Positions 25,188 to 34,549 are shown, counted from the stretch's first letter. The stretch: DNA of 64,000 bases from Streptomyces eurocidicus (GCF_002891295.1 NZ_LGUI01000003.1:186001-250000); one strand, 5' to 3'. Made by a program: numbers and translations. Notes: generated by a model not told the origin, from the sequence alone.

Positions 25188-25564
25188 CCGTACCACCCTT
25201 GATCTCGACGCCCCCGACGCACCCCACACGGCCCCACAGCCACAAGGCCCGGTGGTCACCCGGGCGGCGCAGGCCCCAGCGTACCGACCGATCACATCGT
25301 CCTTTGAACATCCCCGCAGCCTCCCCGCCCACCACTCATTGCTCGGCGTCCACCCGCGTGATACACAGAGTCACCATAGGACTCCGCACTGACAACGCCT
25401 CGCGTCGCAGGTCAGGCCGGTAGCGACCGCCATGCATACGAGTTGCGCCAAAAAATGACGCCAAGTCGACATGCTGAGGCGGCATCGTCAGCGAAGATAG
25501 GTCCCGACCTTTGCCGAGCGGTAAGGGCGTGACACAACTACCCATAAGGGGCGGTGAGTTACAA
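25188..25564. other. 377-bp intergenic region between the kinase and cmdF
   Basis: It holds no credible gene. It must carry the promoters of both the kinase (minus) and the cmd operon (plus). It is less GC-rich than its surroundings, with AAAAAATGACG near 25450 and GAAGATAGGT near 25493, but no consensus promoter or operator is clear. Confidence 0.5.
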
Positions 25565-25873
25565 ATGTTTCTGGCAGCGGAAAAGGGTGACATCAACACC
25601 ATCATTGGCGGAATCGCCCCTAACTGGGGGCCGTTCGGCAACCTGGGCCAGGAGGCCCGGGTCATGGTCGAGGTCGTGATGGCCGTGGCCATCCTGCTCT
25701 GCCTAGCCATCGCGATCTGGGGTGCGGCGAAGCAGCGCATCGGCGCCACGGCGCTGCGCGACACGTTCAGCGCCGAGCAGGGCAAGGGCCTGATCGTGGC
25801 CGGTCTGACCGGTGTCTTCATCATCGGCTCGCTCGGCACGCTCTTCACCATCGTCTACGGCATGGCCGTCTGA
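25565..25873 (+). CDS. cmdF: Small two-helix membrane protein, first gene of the cmd conservon
   Basis: This protein of about 102 residues has two membrane helices (VMVEVVMAVAILLCLAIAIWGAA and LIVAGLTGVFIIGSLGTLFTIVY) and a short polar loop. The size and topology resemble pilin-like or TcpD/TcpE-like small proteins of type IV secretion systems. It heads a six-gene run that matches cmdFEDCBA (SCO4131-SCO4126), needed for normal sporulation in S. coelicolor (recalled). ATG 25565 is chosen. GTG 25529 is an in-frame alternative that adds twelve residues. Confidence 0.75.
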   Translation: MFLAAEKGDINTIIGGIAPNWGPFGNLGQEARVMVEVVMAVAILLCLAIAIWGAAKQRIGATALRDTFSAEQGKGLIVAGLTGVFIIGSLGTLFTIVYGMAV

Positions 25874-26132
25874 CCCGCCCCGCCCGAGGGCACCGCCCAC
25901 CGGCCCGGCCGGCCACGCGCCCCTCCCGACCGCCCCTTCGCTCCCTTTCCGCCCGCTCCACCCGCGCATCGTCCCCGCGCAGACCCTCTCGTCCCCGAGT
26001 CCCCCCGCACCGAGGCTGCCACCTGATGCCCCCTCACACCCCCTCGTACTCCTCCCCCCGGATTGCCCTCCCGCCGCTACCGTCATATGCGGGTGCCACA
26101 GACGCGACGACGTATGAGGGGACGTGCGGGCG

Positions 26133-27041
26133 ATGAGTCTCGGCGACGACGGCTACGGCGGCAACGGCCAGGGCTCCGGCCGGCCGGACGGTGACTACCG
26201 CGACTACGGCGACCACCACCTGACGCGCACCCGCCTCCCGGAGGGCGAGGGCGATCCCTACGCGCCGGCCCGGCGCGGGGGGCGCGGCGGCCGGGGCGGC
26301 GGGCGTGCGGGCCTGTCCAACCGGAATCTGGTGACGGTCGTGGGGGTCGTGGTCCTCCTCATCGCGGCGATCGCGTTCGCGAACAGAGGTGGCGGGGATT
26401 CCGCTTCGGACGACTCGGAGAAGGGCGGCGGCAGAACGGCTAGTGCGCAGCCTACTGTTCCGACGGGTACGAAGCCGGTGCCTGGGCGGGACCCCGCCAC
26501 AGGCATCGCGTCCGGGTTCGCCCAAACGGAGCAGGGCGCACAGTCCGCCGCGTCGAACTACGCGGTGGCCCTGGGCTCGTCGGACATGTTCGCCCCGAAC
26601 AAGCGTCACGACATCGTGAAGACGGTCATGGCCCCAGCCGCCGTGGACAAGTACCAGAGCACCCTCGACCAGGCGTACTCGTCGAGTTTCTTCAAGAGCC
26701 TCGGGCTCAAGGAGGACGGCTCCGCCCCCAAGGGCTTCACCTTCGTCTCACGCACGATCCCGATCGGCACCAAGGCCACCAAGTTCAGCCAGGACGCGGC
26801 TACCGTCGAGGTCTGGTGCACAGGACTCCTCGGACTGGCGGGCGAAGGTTCGACCAAGCCGGTCACCACGGGCTGGTTCACGATCACCATGCAGCTCACC
26901 TGGACCGGGAGTGACTGGAAGGCCAGTGATCACTCCCAGAAGGACGGCCCCGCGCCCATCGGCGGAGATGTCCCCGCCTCCAGCGCCGAAGCCATCGCCA
27001 ACGCGGTCAATGGGTACGGAGGGTTCACGTATGCCCGGTAG
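26133..27041 (+). CDS. cmdE: Bitopic membrane protein of the cmd conservon, VirB8/TcpC-like topology
   Basis: This 302-residue protein has a polar Gly/Asp/Arg-rich cytoplasmic head, one helix (LVTVVGVVVLLIAAIAFA, about residues 70-87), a linker and an outer domain (TEQGAQSAASNYAVALGS, ATVEVWCTGLLGLAG, WFTITMQLTWTGSDWKASD). The outer part reads like an NTF2-like alpha/beta domain, as in VirB8/TcpC. ATG 26133 has GAGGGG eleven bases upstream. GTG 26124 is less well spaced. Its end overlaps the cmdD start by 11 bases. Confidence 0.75.
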   Translation: MSLGDDGYGGNGQGSGRPDGDYRDYGDHHLTRTRLPEGEGDPYAPARRGGRGGRGGGRAGLSNRNLVTVVGVVVLLIAAIAFANRGGGDSASDDSEKGGGRTASAQPTVPTGTKPVPGRDPATGIASGFAQTEQGAQSAASNYAVALGSSDMFAPNKRHDIVKTVMAPAAVDKYQSTLDQAYSSSFFKSLGLKEDGSAPKGFTFVSRTIPIGTKATKFSQDAATVEVWCTGLLGLAGEGSTKPVTTGWFTITMQLTWTGSDWKASDHSQKDGPAPIGGDVPASSAEAIANAVNGYGGFTYAR

Positions 27042-28395
27042 TCGTCGGACCCTGTCGGTCACCGCCGTTCTGGCGTCCGTACAGGCAACGGTCATCGTGT
27101 TCGCGACCAAAGCCCTCGCCGCGCCATCTCCCACGCCATCACCCAGCGGCACACCGTCACCGTCGCCAAGCGGAAGCAAGGATCCCGCTTCCAATCTCCC
27201 CTCCAAGGGCACCAACGCCTGTGACCTCATCCATGGCCCCGCCAAGGAGTACTGCACCGGCGGCAACGGCGGCACCGGAAACAACAAGGGGCTGACCAAC
27301 ACCCCCACCGCCCCCGACACCCCCCTCGACCCCCTCGCCTCCCTCGGCAAAGGCTGTGCCGACGCCGCCTCCTGGATCATCCGGAAGCTCTCCGACGCCG
27401 TGCAGGCCACCGGAAACGTCGACTTCACCAACGCCACCTTCCTGCGCCAGTACGCCGTCGTCTTCGCCGCTTCCACCATCCTCACGCTCGTCCTGTGGCT
27501 GCTCGCCGTCGCCAAGCGGGCCGTGCGGGGTGTGCCGTTCACGGAGGCGTTCACCGAGGCCGTGGGGTTCCTGTGGCTGACGGTGCTCGCGTCCGCGTTC
27601 ACCCCGCTGATCCTCTACACGCTGGTGTCCGCCACGGACGCCGTCACCGAAGTGATCTCCGCCGGTACGAACGCGAACAACGACGCCTTCTTCGGCGGCT
27701 TCGCCGACGCGCTCAAGAAGGGCGACGGCATCGGCGGCGGCCCGATCATGCTGATCGTGGTGTCCCTCGTCTCCGTGCTCGCCGCCGGTGTGCTCTGGCT
27801 GGAGCTGGTGATCCGGGCCGCTCTGCTCTACGTGGGAGCCCTGCTCGGCACCGCCGTCTACGCGGGGCTGGTCGACAAGAACATGTGGGGGCACGTCCGC
27901 CGCTGGGCGGGCATCATGATCGCGGTGATCCTGGTCAAGCCGATCATCGTGGTGGTGCTGGGCCTGGCCGGAGCGCTGTCCTCCGGTAAGGGGCCGAACT
28001 CCTTCTCCGCGGTCGTGTCCGGGCTCGCCATCATCATTCTTGCCATCTTCGCCAGTGCGATGATCTATCGATTCGTCCCCGGCTTCGGCGACGAGATCGT
28101 CAACACCCGCGGGGCGAGCAAGGACGCGGCGTCCCGGCAGGCCGCCGCCGTGATCTCCTCGCCCGCCGCCCTGGTCAAGCAGGGCATCACCACGCACAGC
28201 GCCCGCGGCTCCGGGGGCGGTGGCAACGGCGGCCAGCAGGCCCGTCCGGCCAATTCCGTCTCCGGCGGCGTCGCCGCCCACAGCACCCGCGCGCCCGCCC
28301 GCCCGGAAGGGAACGGCAACGGAAGCGGCGCTTCCGGTGCCTCGGCGCCCCGCGCGCAGAACCGCAGCAATACGCCAGGAGGTGAGCGGAGTTGA
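27031..28395 (+). CDS. cmdD: Polytopic membrane protein of the cmd conservon, VirB6-like
   Basis: This 454-residue protein has an N-terminal signal-like helix, a Pro/Ser linker (about residues 30-60) and about six to seven membrane segments between residues 135 and 350 (for example VVFAASTILTLVLWLLAVA and MLIVVSLVSVLAAGVLWLEL). A soluble Gly/Ser/Arg-rich tail follows. The build is like VirB6/TcpH/TrbL channel proteins. ATG 27031 has GGAGGG seven bases upstream and lies inside the cmdE end, so expression is coupled. It is the largest membrane component of the set. Confidence 0.78.
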   Translation: MPGSRRTLSVTAVLASVQATVIVFATKALAAPSPTPSPSGTPSPSPSGSKDPASNLPSKGTNACDLIHGPAKEYCTGGNGGTGNNKGLTNTPTAPDTPLDPLASLGKGCADAASWIIRKLSDAVQATGNVDFTNATFLRQYAVVFAASTILTLVLWLLAVAKRAVRGVPFTEAFTEAVGFLWLTVLASAFTPLILYTLVSATDAVTEVISAGTNANNDAFFGGFADALKKGDGIGGGPIMLIVVSLVSVLAAGVLWLELVIRAALLYVGALLGTAVYAGLVDKNMWGHVRRWAGIMIAVILVKPIIVVVLGLAGALSSGKGPNSFSAVVSGLAIIILAIFASAMIYRFVPGFGDEIVNTRGASKDAASRQAAAVISSPAALVKQGITTHSARGSGGGGNGGQQARPANSVSGGVAAHSTRAPARPEGNGNGSGASGASAPRAQNRSNTPGGERS

Positions 28396-29951
28396 CGATT
28401 CAGGCACCGTCCCAGCCAATCGCGGCCCGCCGTACGTATCTGATCGGCCGCGCTCGTCCCAACGCGGTCGTCGGCAAGAACCGGGAGACCGGCGAGATCG
28501 CGCTGATCATCGCGGGCGCGTTCCTCGGCATGATGAGCGGCCTCCTGGTGCCGATCCTCCCGCTGCGGATCCTCACCCTCACCGGGTTCCCGACGCTGGC
28601 GCTGGCGGCCGTCTACGTGCCGTACAAGCACCGCACCTTCTACAAGTGGTTCGAGATCAACCGCACATACAAGCGGACCCTGCGCCGGGGCACCACGTAC
28701 CGCTCGGGCGCGGCCGAGGCCGGCACCCGCCTGGACGGGCGGGAGTTCGAGGTCGGCCCACCGCCGGGCATCGGCCGGATCAACTGGCTGGCCGCGCCGT
28801 TCGGCCCGGACGAGATCGCCGTGCTGCTGCACGCCGACCGCCGTACGGTGACCGCCGCGATCGAGATCGAGGGGCCGGGCGTCGGCCTCCGCGACTCGGA
28901 GGACCAGGAGGCCCTGGTCGACCGCTTCGGGACGCTGCTCAAGCACGTGGCCAACGGCGACGGCTATGTGACGCGGCTCCAGATACTGGCCCGTACGCTG
29001 CCCGCCGACCCCGACGCGCACGCCAAGGACGTGGAGCGGCGCGGGGACACGAAGTCCCCCAAGTGGCTCCAGGACTCCTACGAGCAGCTGCAGTCGATGG
29101 TGTCGACCTCCTCCGAGCAGCACCGCGCCTACCTCGTCGCCTGTATGCACTACACCCGGGAGCTGGCCTCCGAGGCCCAGGCCATCGCCCGCGCCTCCCG
29201 GCACGAGCGCGGCGCCCGGCGGCTGGACCGGGACGGCGGCCTCGCCGTCGTCATGGCCCGTGAGCTGACCGACATCTGCGCCCGGCTCGCCGAGGCCGAC
29301 ATCAGGGTGCGGCAGCCGCTCGGGCAGGGCCGCCTGGCGTCGCTGGTGCACTCGATGTACGACCCGGACCACCCCATCGACCACATCCAGGCGATGACGC
29401 AGCGCAACGCCTGGCCGGCCGAGCTGGACGCCCTGGAGCCGACCTACCTCCAGGCCAAGACCCGCGAGTCGTCAACACGCGCACCCTGGTGTCACGCCAC
29501 CGCATGGGTGAAGGAGTGGCCGATGACACCCGTGGGGGTCAACTTCCTCGCTCCCCTGCTGGTCCACACCCCGGACGTCATCCGGACCGTCGCCGTCTGC
29601 ATGGACTTGGAGCCCACCGACGTCGCCATCGAGCGGATGCTCACCGAGAAGACGAACGACGACGCGGACGCCTCGCGCGCCGCCAAGATGAACCGGGTCG
29701 TCGACCCCCGCGACGTCGCCCACCACTCCCGCGTCGACCAGCGCGGCGAGGACCTCGCCAGCGGTGCGGCCGGCGTCAACCTCGTCGGCTACATCACGGT
29801 CTCCTCGCGCTCCCCGGAGGCGCTCGCGCGGGACAAGCGGACGATAAGAGCCTCGGCGGGCAAGAGCTATCTCAAGCTGGAGTGGTGCGACCGCGAGCAC
29901 CACCGGGCCTTCGTCAACACGCTGCCGTTCGCGACCGGCATCCGACGATAG
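28392..29951 (+). CDS. cmdC: SCO6880-like membrane protein of the cmd conservon
   Basis: This 519-residue protein has two membrane helices near the N-terminus (about residues 35-72, ALIIAGAFLGMMSGLLVPIL and LTLTGFPTLALAAVYVPYK) and then a large cytoplasmic domain. PrgI-like N-termini followed by a VirB4 N-terminal-like region are known in this family, so cmdC plus cmdB may equal a split VirB4 (inference). The start is a TTG at 28392 overlapping the cmdD stop (TTGA), with GGAGG eight bases upstream. Translation is thus tied to cmdD. Confidence 0.8.
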   Translation: MTIQAPSQPIAARRTYLIGRARPNAVVGKNRETGEIALIIAGAFLGMMSGLLVPILPLRILTLTGFPTLALAAVYVPYKHRTFYKWFEINRTYKRTLRRGTTYRSGAAEAGTRLDGREFEVGPPPGIGRINWLAAPFGPDEIAVLLHADRRTVTAAIEIEGPGVGLRDSEDQEALVDRFGTLLKHVANGDGYVTRLQILARTLPADPDAHAKDVERRGDTKSPKWLQDSYEQLQSMVSTSSEQHRAYLVACMHYTRELASEAQAIARASRHERGARRLDRDGGLAVVMARELTDICARLAEADIRVRQPLGQGRLASLVHSMYDPDHPIDHIQAMTQRNAWPAELDALEPTYLQAKTRESSTRAPWCHATAWVKEWPMTPVGVNFLAPLLVHTPDVIRTVAVCMDLEPTDVAIERMLTEKTNDDADASRAAKMNRVVDPRDVAHHSRVDQRGEDLASGAAGVNLVGYITVSSRSPEALARDKRTIRASAGKSYLKLEWCDREHHRAFVNTLPFATGIRR

Positions 29952-29962
29952 GGGCAACCGCC

Positions 29963-31378
29963 GTGCTCGACCCGCTCGCCACAGTGACCGAGGCGTTCAC
30001 CAGCTTCCTGTTCGGAAAGGTGGAGACGACCCGGCTGCCGGTGCGCACCTCCACCGGTCAGGCGCAGGCCGTCTACCTGCCCACCGCGGCCCCGGGCCTC
30101 GGCGACTCGGGCGTGATCATCGGGCGCGAGGTGTACTCCGGCAAGGGGTACATCTACGACCCCTTCCAGCTGTACGGACAGCAGCTCCCGGCCCCGCACT
30201 GGCTCGTCCTCGGCGAGTCCGGCAACGGCAAGTCGGCGCTGGAGAAGACATACGTCCTGCGCCAGCTGCGCTTCCGCGACCGGCAGGTCGTCGTCCTCGA
30301 CGCCCAGGGCGAGGACGGCGTCGGCGAGTGGAACCTCATCGCGCAGCAGCTGGGGATAACCCCCATCCGTCTCGACCCGGCCGCGGCCCTGCACGGCGGC
30401 ATCCGGCTCAACCCGCTCGACCCGGCGATCACCACGACCGGCCAGCTCGCCCTCCTCCGCACGATCATCGAGGTGGCCACCGGGCGCGGGCTCGACGAGC
30501 GCGCCGGCTTCGCCCTCAAGGTCGCCCACGCGTACGTGAACGACTCGATCCGCGGCCGGCAGCCGGTCCTGACGGACATCGTGGAACAGCTGCGGCACCC
30601 GGAGGCCGAGTCCGCGGAGACGATGAACGTCGACATAGACGACGTCCGGGCCTGGGGCCTCGACGTCGCGCTGGTCCTCGACCGGCTCGTGGACGGCGAC
30701 CTGCGGGGCATGTTCGACGGGCCCACCACGGCGGGCATCGACCTCGACGCGCCCCTGATCGTCTTCGACCTCTCGCACATCGACCGCAACTCCATCGCCA
30801 TGCCCATCCTGATGGCGATCGTCGGCGTCTGGCTGGAGCACACCTGGATCCGCCCCGACCGGAAGAAACGGATCTTCCTGGTCGAGGAGGCGTGGCACAT
30901 CATCAACTCGCCGTTCGTCGCCCAGCTCTTCCAGCGGCTGCTGAAGTTCGGACGCCGGCTCGGCCTGTCGTTCGTGGCCGTCGTCCACCACCTCTCCGAC
31001 GTCGTGGACGGCGCGGCGGCCCGGGAGGCGGCCGCGATCCTCAAGATGGCCTCGACCCGGACCATCTACGCCCAGAAGGCCGACGAGGCACGCGCCACCG
31101 GCCAGGTGCTGGGCCTGCCCCGCTGGGCCGTGGAGATCATCCCGACGCTGACGCCGGGCATCGCCGTCTGGGACGTCAACGGCAACGTCCAGGTCGTCAA
31201 GCACCTCATCACCGAGGCCGAGCGCCCGCTGGTCTACACCGACCGCGCCATGACCGAGGACGGCGACCCGGCCCGCGAGCTCGCCGCGGAGGCGGCCGCC
31301 GCCGAGCGGGCCTCGGCGGCGATCGAGGCCCAGCTGGCCGACGAGGCTTACGGTTCCTCCGAGTCGACGGTGGCCTGA
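29963..31378 (+). CDS. cmdB: VirB4-like ATPase of the cmd conservon
   Basis: This 471-residue ATPase has Walker A GESGNGKS (residues 84-91), Walker B IFLVEEAW (about 307-314) and the VirB4-type stretches FGRRLGLSFVAVVHHLSDV and TRTIYAQKADEA. It would power the membrane complex formed by the other Cmd proteins. In S. coelicolor the ATPase motif of CmdB was reported essential for sporulation (recalled). GTG 29963 follows cmdC by 11 bases and is preceded by AGGGGC. The C-terminal tail is Ala/Glu-rich. Confidence 0.88.
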   Translation: MLDPLATVTEAFTSFLFGKVETTRLPVRTSTGQAQAVYLPTAAPGLGDSGVIIGREVYSGKGYIYDPFQLYGQQLPAPHWLVLGESGNGKSALEKTYVLRQLRFRDRQVVVLDAQGEDGVGEWNLIAQQLGITPIRLDPAAALHGGIRLNPLDPAITTTGQLALLRTIIEVATGRGLDERAGFALKVAHAYVNDSIRGRQPVLTDIVEQLRHPEAESAETMNVDIDDVRAWGLDVALVLDRLVDGDLRGMFDGPTTAGIDLDAPLIVFDLSHIDRNSIAMPILMAIVGVWLEHTWIRPDRKKRIFLVEEAWHIINSPFVAQLFQRLLKFGRRLGLSFVAVVHHLSDVVDGAAAREAAAILKMASTRTIYAQKADEARATGQVLGLPRWAVEIIPTLTPGIAVWDVNGNVQVVKHLITEAERPLVYTDRAMTEDGDPARELAAEAAAAERASAAIEAQLADEAYGSSESTVA

Positions 31379-31380
31379 CG

Positions 31381-33201
31381 GTGGCCGGACCGGGTTCCCC
31401 GCGGGGCCAGCGCTCGGAAGGTGGCGTTCCGGACGGCCTGCTGGTCGGTGTGATCGCGTTATTGCTGGGTCTGACGCTGCTGGTGTGGGTGACGACCGGC
31501 CTGGCGGCGCTCTTCGCGCACGGCTCCTGGCCGGACGGCGTCAGCCTCCCCCACACCCCCATGGCCCTGCGGCACCTGCTGACGAGACCCGGCGACCTGC
31601 CCGCCGCCTGGCCCGACACCCCGGCCGGCGCCCTCTCGGGGTACGGGCTCTTCTGGGGCCTCCTCATCGGCGAACTGCTGGTGCTGATCGTGCTGGGGGT
31701 GTTCGTGATCGGCACGGTGGCGCGCTGGCGGGCGGTACGGGCCCGGCGCGGGGAGGAACGCCGGGCCGGGACCTCACGAACGGCTACGGCTACGGCCACG
31801 ACTACGGCCGCAGAGTCCCGGGCGGCGGCGCCGGCGGGGACGGCGGGGACGGACCCGGCGATCCCGGCGGCCGGGGTGACCGGCGCGGAGGCCAGGACGG
31901 GCGGGGTCGTCGGGACGGAGTCCTGGGCGGCCGGATCCGGGGCGACGGGGTCGGGAATGGGGTCGGGGAACGGGACCGCTGCGGCAGGGACGGGCGCGGC
32001 CGGTACGAGAACGAGCCCGGTCGGCGCGGGAGCCGGTACGACCGGCGCGGGAGCCGGTACGACCGGCGTGGGAGCGGCTGCCGCCACGGCGGCCCTCAGC
32101 GCCGCCCCTGGCGCCTCCACCGCCCTGACCGCGCCTCCGGGCCCTCCCGGGCCCCCCACGCTGCCCGCGCGGCCCACGCAGCCCCCAGCGGCCTCTCAGC
32201 CCGTCGAGCGGGGACCGGCCCGCACGGCGGTCGGCGCCGCCGCGACACCCCCGGCGGACGGAAGCCCGGCCGCCTCCGCCGCCATCTCCCGGGTCCTCTA
32301 CGGAGCCGACCGCCAGGGCGTCGCCGCCCGTCTCGTACGCGAAGCGGCCGGACCGGTTCTCGTCACCACCGCCGATCCGGCGCTGTGGGCGGAGACCAAG
32401 GACGCACGGGCGAAGCTCGGCCCCGTCCACGTCTTCGACCCGGGGCACCTCCTCGACACCCCCGACCGGCTCCGCTGGAGCCCCACCACCGGCTGCGGCA
32501 CCCGCGAGACCGCCGCCGCGCGCGCCACCGCGCTCCTCGCCCCCGTGCGCCCCCTGAGCGCCCTGGACTCGGCCACCGCCGACACCGCGGAGGTCCTCCT
32601 CCGCTGCTGGCTGCACGCCGCCGCGGTGGGCGGCCGGCCGTTCCGCCATGTGCACCGCTGGGCGCAGGGGAACGCGGCCCATGAGCCCGTACGGATCCTC
32701 CGGACGCACCCGAAGGCGGCGGGCGGCGCGGCGGGCGAGCTGGAGTCCGCGCTGACGGGGCACCCGGAACGGAAGGACATGGCACAGGAGTTGACCTCCC
32801 GCGCGCTGAACTCGCTGTCTTCCCTTCATATTCGTGACGCCTGCAACCCAAATCGAGCCGATTCGCTCGCGTGGGAATCATTCATCGCCGAAGGGGGAAC
32901 GCTCTACGTGGTGGGTGAGGCGATTGAGGATCCCCGGGCGCGCCCGGGTGCGATGCCTCTGCTGACCGCACTCACCGCGAGCGTGGTCGAGCACGGCCGG
33001 GGCATGGCCGCACGGTCATCTTCCGGTCGGCTCGACCCACCACTCACGCTCGTACTGGACGATGTCGCCGCCGTCGCCCCCCTCCCGGCCCTTCCGGAGC
33101 TCCTGACGACGGGCGCCGGACACGGCCTCCCCACGTACGCCCTGATGCGCTCCGAGGAACAGGCCCGCGCCCGCTGGCCCCACCGCACGCTCGTCGGCTG
33201 A
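31381..33201 (+). CDS. cmdA: VirD4/TraG-like membrane protein of the cmd conservon, no Walker A seen
   Basis: This 606-residue protein has two N-terminal membrane segments (LLVGVIALLLGLTLLVWVTTGLA and LLIGELLVLIVLGVFVIG). A Thr/Ala/Gly/Pro low-complexity stretch follows (about residues 125-290), including near-exact 24-bp DNA repeats around 32015-32075. The coupling-protein-like domain (VLVTTADPALWAETKDARAK, GPVHVFDPGHL, LTLVLDDVAAVAPLPAL, TYALMRSEEQARARW) has a Walker B-like segment, but the usual GxxxxGK(S/T) motif is absent. It starts three bases after the cmdB stop. It may have lost ATPase activity and act as a scaffold. Confidence 0.78.
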   Translation: MAGPGSPRGQRSEGGVPDGLLVGVIALLLGLTLLVWVTTGLAALFAHGSWPDGVSLPHTPMALRHLLTRPGDLPAAWPDTPAGALSGYGLFWGLLIGELLVLIVLGVFVIGTVARWRAVRARRGEERRAGTSRTATATATTTAAESRAAAPAGTAGTDPAIPAAGVTGAEARTGGVVGTESWAAGSGATGSGMGSGNGTAAAGTGAAGTRTSPVGAGAGTTGAGAGTTGVGAAAATAALSAAPGASTALTAPPGPPGPPTLPARPTQPPAASQPVERGPARTAVGAAATPPADGSPAASAAISRVLYGADRQGVAARLVREAAGPVLVTTADPALWAETKDARAKLGPVHVFDPGHLLDTPDRLRWSPTTGCGTRETAAARATALLAPVRPLSALDSATADTAEVLLRCWLHAAAVGGRPFRHVHRWAQGNAAHEPVRILRTHPKAAGGAAGELESALTGHPERKDMAQELTSRALNSLSSLHIRDACNPNRADSLAWESFIAEGGTLYVVGEAIEDPRARPGAMPLLTALTASVVEHGRGMAARSSSGRLDPPLTLVLDDVAAVAPLPALPELLTTGAGHGLPTYALMRSEEQARARWPHRTLVG

Positions 33202-33220
33202 CCCGGCCGCCCCTCCGCCG

Positions 33221-34414
33221 CTATTCGCGGAATCCCGCCTCGATGATCCTGCCGACGACCGCGGTGGGGGTCTCGCTCTTCGCGTCCGTGGAGTTCACCG
33301 AGTACACGAGGGTGCGGGAGAGGTCCTCCGTGGCGCCGAAGCCGTTGAGGTAGCCGTAACGGCCGCCGGTCTTGCCGTAGACGACGGTCTTGCCGACCTC
33401 GACGCGGGTCAACCCGCTCGTATGGGTGGCCTTCTCGTCCTCGGCCGGGTCGCCGTCCGGGTTGTGGACGGGAACGTCGGGGACGGTGAACATCAGCTTC
33501 AGTTCGGGCTTCGGCACGACGCGGCCGCGGAAGAGCGCCGACGAGAACCGCTCCAGATCGGCCGTGGTGGTGACCAGATCCCCGGATGCCCAGGTGATGG
33601 ACTGGTTCCACTCGGTCACGTCGACCAGCCGCGACGAGCCGTCCCCGGCCTTCACCGTCTGGTACCCGCGCGTGTGCCGCCCCCGGATCCTCGGGTCGTC
33701 GCCCGCGCTGTACGTGTTCTCGAGCCCCGCCGGTTCGATGACCCGGTCCCGCACCTCGCGCTCGTACGACCGGCCGGTCACCTCCTCGATGATCAGCCCC
33801 AGCACGTTGTAGCCGATGTTGGAGTAGTGCTGCCTGGTGCCCGGCGTGAACTCCATGGGCCGGCCGACGGCACGACGGACCAGCTCCCTGTGGTCCCAGG
33901 CCGTGAAGCGGTGGGCGTACTGCCAGTCGAAGTCCGCCGGAAGGCCGGCGCTCGGCAGGCCGCTGGTGTAGTTCAGCAACTGGCTGATCCGGATCTCCGG
34001 GTAGCCGGCGGGCAGCAGGCCGGGCAGATAGTGCTGCACGGTCCCGTCCAGCTTCAGCTTGCCCTCGTGCGCCAGTTGGAGGACGACAGCGGCGGTGAAC
34101 GTCTTGGTGATGCTTCCGGCCCGGAAGCGCTCGTCCCCCTTCGGCGCCCGGTGCGTACGGATGTCCGCCTCGCCCGACGTCCCCGACCACCGGCCGCCCT
34201 TGCCGCCCAGCCGGACCTGCGCGGCGGTGGCCTCGGCCGACGGCAGCCCGGCCATCGCCTCCCGTATCGCCTCGGCGTTCGGCGGCACCCGCTCGGCGAC
34301 GGCCGCGGACGGCCCGGGCTCGGTGGGCGACGAGGCCGCGGCGGACGAGAGCGTGGCGGCGACGCTCATGGCGGCGACCGTGATCGCGACGGCGGTGATT
34401 CCCTTACGGCGCAT
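33221..34414 (-). CDS. Secreted serine hydrolase, class C beta-lactamase / DD-peptidase fold
   Basis: This 397-residue exported enzyme has a signal peptide (about residues 1-27, ending AAASS). The catalytic motifs are SITK (SxxK, in RAGSITKTFTAAVV), YSN (HYSNIGYNVLGLIIEEV) and KTG (VVYGKTGGRYGYLNGFG). It probably acts on D-Ala-D-Ala peptides or related esters, and beta-lactam hydrolysis cannot be assumed. It is convergent with cmdA across a 19-bp gap that has no hairpin. Confidence 0.9.
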   Translation of the reverse strand: MRRKGITAVAITVAAMSVAATLSSAAASSPTEPGPSAAVAERVPPNAEAIREAMAGLPSAEATAAQVRLGGKGGRWSGTSGEADIRTHRAPKGDERFRAGSITKTFTAAVVLQLAHEGKLKLDGTVQHYLPGLLPAGYPEIRISQLLNYTSGLPSAGLPADFDWQYAHRFTAWDHRELVRRAVGRPMEFTPGTRQHYSNIGYNVLGLIIEEVTGRSYEREVRDRVIEPAGLENTYSAGDDPRIRGRHTRGYQTVKAGDGSSRLVDVTEWNQSITWASGDLVTTTADLERFSSALFRGRVVPKPELKLMFTVPDVPVHNPDGDPAEDEKATHTSGLTRVEVGKTVVYGKTGGRYGYLNGFGATEDLSRTLVYSVNSTDAKSETPTAVVGRIIEAGFRE

Positions 34415-34511
34415 GGTGGTTCCCCGGGTGATCGGCAGACGGTGGACCGGACGGGTCCCATCCTCGGGAACGCCGCGCCCCCCGCGAATCGCCGACGCGA
34501 GCGGTCTCTCG

Positions 34512-34549
34512 CCCTCGTCCCCTCCCCCGTGCGAGGGAGGGGACGAGGG
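34512..34549 (-). terminator. Terminator of the GNAT-kinase-regulator operon
   Basis: CCCTCGTCCCCTCCC (34512-34526) and GGGAGGGGACGAGGG (34535-34549) form a perfect 15-bp stem with an 8-base loop, directly after the response regulator stop at 34556. Confidence 0.85.

Noticed and set aside
25565..33201. Integrative conjugative element
   Set aside because: No integrase, relaxase, replication gene, attachment repeats or composition change is seen. The set matches a chromosomal conservon.
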